Shown here: positions 5,614 to 7,379 of the stretch, piece by piece | How positions within the stretch are numbered: position 1 is the first letter of the stretch | Layout of the letters: the number at the start of each line of letters is the position of its first letter | NCBI RefSeq assembly: GCF_014904065.1 | Contig: NZ_JACXJG010000001.1 | Coordinates: forward strand, 111,873 to 119,251 | Direction: 5' to 3' | DNA length: 7,379 nucleotides | From: Gulosibacter sediminis | GTDB lineage: Bacteria > Actinomycetota > Actinomycetes > Actinomycetales > Microbacteriaceae | Made by a program: the position numbers and the translations under genes | Notes under the pieces: generated by a model | Database searches by the model: none | What the model saw: the letters and a program-made list of their open reading frames with translations, nothing else | What the model was told of the DNA's origin: nothing

Positions 5614-6995
5614 TGTCTTCCGCCGCAACTGCTCAACGCCACGACCCCCAGCCGATCTCGGCCGCGACGAACTCGCATCCGCTGGGGCGCCGCGATGTGA
5701 TCATTGCCGCCTTGCTTGCGCTCGCGGTGCTCCTGATCTCGCTGGTGGCAATCGTGCGGGCCCCCGAGTACTCGCGATACGACGAGTACACGCATGCCGA
5801 CTATGCCTTCAAGATCTCGCACGGTCAGATTCCGGCGGCCGGCGACCAGGCGTCCCCGGAGATCCTCGAAGACTGGTCCTGCCGCGGCGACGCGAAATTT
5901 GGTGTGCCGCCCTGCGGCAGCCCAGAGGCCGAAGACCCTAACAACTTCATGTACTCGGCCTACCAGTACAACTTCTTCCACCCGCCCGTGTACTACGCGG
6001 TTGCCGGTGTCACCGCGAATGCAATCTCCTCGGTTGTCGACATCAACTTCGTGACCGCGGCGCGTTTCGTCAGCGCGGGCATCGTCGCACTGGGCATCGC
6101 CGCGAGCTATCTCGCGATCCGTACCTGGCGGGTGCGCGTCGCCCCGGCGACAACCGCTGCCCTCGCGCTCATCGCGACGCCCATGGTGATGCACTCCGGG
6201 GCGACCGTGAACCCGGATGCGGTGGCCACGCTGACGGGAGCCGCGAGCGTGTTCATCCTTGGCCGGGTGGTGAACGGGGGCAAGGTGCCGATCATCTTCG
6301 CGGGCGTGAGCATGCTGCTGGCCGCCGGATCGAAGGTAATCATCTCGCTGCCGTTGGTCATCGTCGCCGCGTACGTCGGCATCAACGGCCTCATCAAGTT
6401 CGTGAAGTCAGACCGGCCTCGAGGCACCAAGCAGATGCTCCTCGCGGTGGTTTCTGCGGTCGCCCTGATCTGCGTGTACGTGGGTTGGAACCTCGTTCAT
6501 TCCGGCCGGGGCGACCCCAACTGGATCACCCCGATGCAGGGGCTTTCGACGGCGCCATTCACCGGTCTGCCGATCGGCGAGTTGCTCGTCTCGACGCCGC
6601 TCGCGTTCTTCGGTATCGGCCAGGGCTACTGGATCCACCCGCAGCTCAACGGCTGGGGCGCGCAGTTCTCCGCGAAGGTGCTCGGCATCCTCATGGTGGT
6701 GATTCCTTTCCTCGCCCTCGTGGTCTTCCGTCGCCGCTCGTCTGCGAGCATCGCGAACCTCGTCTTGCTCGCCGGCCTCATCATCACCCCGTTCTTTGTG
6801 CAGCTCGAGGCGCTCACCGACCAGGGCATGTACTTCCCGAGCATGACCACGCGCTACGGCATTGCGTACTTGCCGCTCGCCTACCTCGTGGTGGCGTTGG
6901 TGGTGCAGGAGCGGGGCTGGGACAAGCCCGCCCTGTTCAGCGCGGGCGGTCTCGCGCTGCTCTACAGCGCATCCATTACCGGCCTGCTTCGATAA
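5613..6995 (+). CDS. Polytopic membrane protein, GT-C / DUF2142-like, putative extracytoplasmic glycosyltransferase
   Basis: Encodes 460 aa: a short hydrophilic N-terminus (1-27), then about 10-12 hydrophobic segments (28-50, 125-142, 148-170, 178-193, 205-220, 225-262 as two, 274-294, 352-373, 378-397, 413-432, 438-455). The first outer loop carries Asp57-Glu58 in RYDEYTHADYAF, at the place where GT-C enzymes keep their catalytic acidic pair, followed by ISHGQIP. FFHPPVYYAVAG (121-132), VNPDAV (199-204) and TTRYGIAYLPLAYL (412-425) resemble the conserved blocks of DUF2142-type proteins. GT-C enzymes use polyprenyl-phosphate sugars as donors outside the membrane. Two Cys (90, 101) in the first loop could form a disulfide. 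The ATG overlaps the GT4 stop by one base; reinitiation is likely. A polymerase or other membrane transporter role cannot be excluded. Family assignment is by motif reading only. Confidence 0.75.
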   Translation: MSSAATAQRHDPQPISAATNSHPLGRRDVIIAALLALAVLLISLVAIVRAPEYSRYDEYTHADYAFKISHGQIPAAGDQASPEILEDWSCRGDAKFGVPPCGSPEAEDPNNFMYSAYQYNFFHPPVYYAVAGVTANAISSVVDINFVTAARFVSAGIVALGIAASYLAIRTWRVRVAPATTAALALIATPMVMHSGATVNPDAVATLTGAASVFILGRVVNGGKVPIIFAGVSMLLAAGSKVIISLPLVIVAAYVGINGLIKFVKSDRPRGTKQMLLAVVSAVALICVYVGWNLVHSGRGDPNWITPMQGLSTAPFTGLPIGELLVSTPLAFFGIGQGYWIHPQLNGWGAQFSAKVLGILMVVIPFLALVVFRRRSSASIANLVLLAGLIITPFFVQLEALTDQGMYFPSMTTRYGIAYLPLAYLVVALVVQERGWDKPALFSAGGLALLYSASITGLLR

Positions 6996-7036
6996 CGCCG
7001 CCGCCTGTCTGCAGCGGGCTCGCGTCCGCTCGCCGG

Positions 7037-7042
7037 TAACAT
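7037..7042 (+). promoter_or_regulatory. Candidate -10 box of the dehydrogenase gene (leaderless type)
   Basis: TAACAT is followed by exactly 7 bases and then the ATG at 7050, which has no Shine-Dalgarno. This is the classic spacing for a leaderless transcript starting at the A of ATG. No TTGACA-like -35 is visible in the 54-bp gap, so the box alone supports the call. Confidence 0.45.
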
Positions 7043-7049
7043 TGTCGGC

Positions 7050-7379
7050 ATGACGAAGCTTTCTGTAATCGGTTGCGGGTATCTCGGCGCGGTGCATGCC
7101 GCCAGCATGGCGGAGGTCGGGCACCAGGTAGTCGGTATCGACACGGATGCGGACAAGGTCGCGCTGCTTTCGGCGGGCAAGGCCCCGTTCTATGAGCCTG
7201 GTTTCGACGAGCTCCTGCGTCGAAACGTCGAGGCGGGCCGCCTGACGTTCTCGACCGACTTCGCAGACGCGGCGGATGCCGAGATCCACTTCATTGGCGT
7301 CGGCACCCCGCAGCGCAAGGACGGCCAGGGCGCCGACCTCACGTACGTGCACGCGGCGACGGATGCGCTGCTCGCGGTC
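7050..7379 (+). CDS. ugd: UDP-glucose/GDP-mannose dehydrogenase family, N-terminal part (probable UDP-glucose 6-dehydrogenase)
   Basis: The first 110 codons are present; the gene continues past the right edge. The product begins MTKLSVIGCGYLGAVHAASM. The NAD-binding GCGYLG (8-13) is followed by the acidic ribose-binding end of the second strand, VVGIDTD (27-33). FYEPGFDELL (47-56) and IGVGTPQRKDGQGADL (82-97) are diagnostic family blocks. The enzyme oxidises the C6 hydroxyl of a UDP-hexose to a carboxylate in two NAD-dependent steps, giving UDP-glucuronate. The catalytic Cys and the C-terminal substrate domain lie beyond the window, so UDP-glucose versus GDP-mannose or a UDP-HexNAc substrate is not resolved; UDP-glucose is the commonest. 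It is separated from the membrane protein gene by 54 bp and may have its own promoter. Its product could supply an acidic sugar, or a precursor for further conversion, to the glycan made by this locus (inference). Confidence 0.88.
   Translation, partial: MTKLSVIGCGYLGAVHAASMAEVGHQVVGIDTDADKVALLSAGKAPFYEPGFDELLRRNVEAGRLTFSTDFADAADAEIHFIGVGTPQRKDGQGADLTYVHAATDALLAV

Noticed and set aside
4570..6194. Long open frames on the minus strand opposite the GT4 and membrane protein genes (about 350 and 420 codons).
   Set aside because: They are Arg/Gly/Ala-rich low-complexity translations typical of the antisense frame of high-GC genes, with no family motifs, while the plus-strand frames have clear conserved motifs.
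7013..7030. AGCGG/CCGCT hairpin between the membrane protein and the dehydrogenase gene.
   Set aside because: It is a short stem with an 8-base loop and no T-run; it also sits where a -35 would be, so a terminator call is unsupported.
1..7379. Mobile elements, CRISPR arrays, tRNA or rRNA genes, and attachment sites.
   Set aside because: No transposase or integrase motifs, regularly spaced repeats, tRNA-like cloverleaf or rRNA segments were seen, and nearly all the window is accounted for by eight glycan-related genes.

Overview
This window is a high-GC surface-polysaccharide or cell-wall glycan locus, most likely from an actinobacterium. Long GC-rich frames, GTG starts, few strong Shine-Dalgarno sites and TAnnnT boxes close to start codons fit Actinobacteria, and the family Microbacteriaceae is my best guess. 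That placement rests on sequence style and protein character, not on a database match. No rRNA, tRNA, CRISPR array, insertion sequence or integrase was seen.

Layout: a minus-strand pair lies at the left, made of a truncated membrane O-acyltransferase (1-237) downstream of a family-2 rhamnosyltransferase-like glycosyltransferase (298-1251). A 166-bp divergent regulatory region (1252-1417) contains an interrupted inverted repeat. To its right, on the plus strand, come a polyprenyl-phosphate sugar synthase-like GT2 (1418-2539) and a flippase-like membrane protein (2549-3520). That pair meets, tail to tail with a 4-bp overlap, a minus-strand NAD-dependent sugar epimerase/dehydratase (3517-4410). 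Only 30 bp beyond the start of the epimerase gene, the plus strand begins again with a GT4 glycosyltransferase (4441-5613). This overlaps by one base a large polytopic GT-C/DUF2142-like membrane protein (5613-6995). After 54 bp comes the 5' part of a UDP-glucose 6-dehydrogenase-type gene (7050 to the window end).

How the genes may work together (inference): the SDR epimerase and the dehydrogenase supply nucleotide sugars, and the cytoplasmic GT2 (298-1251) and GT4 (4441-5613) build a glycan. The GT2 at 1418 may charge a polyprenyl phosphate with one sugar, the LPG-synthase-TM-like protein may help move it across the membrane, and the GT-C-like protein may add it to the glycan outside the cell. 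The acyltransferase may add an acyl (often acetyl) group. The most interesting points are this possible synthesise/flip/transfer module, the single in-frame TAG separating its first two genes, the Lys-to-Arg change in the SDR catalytic motif, two candidate leaderless starts, and a context rule in Asp codon choice.
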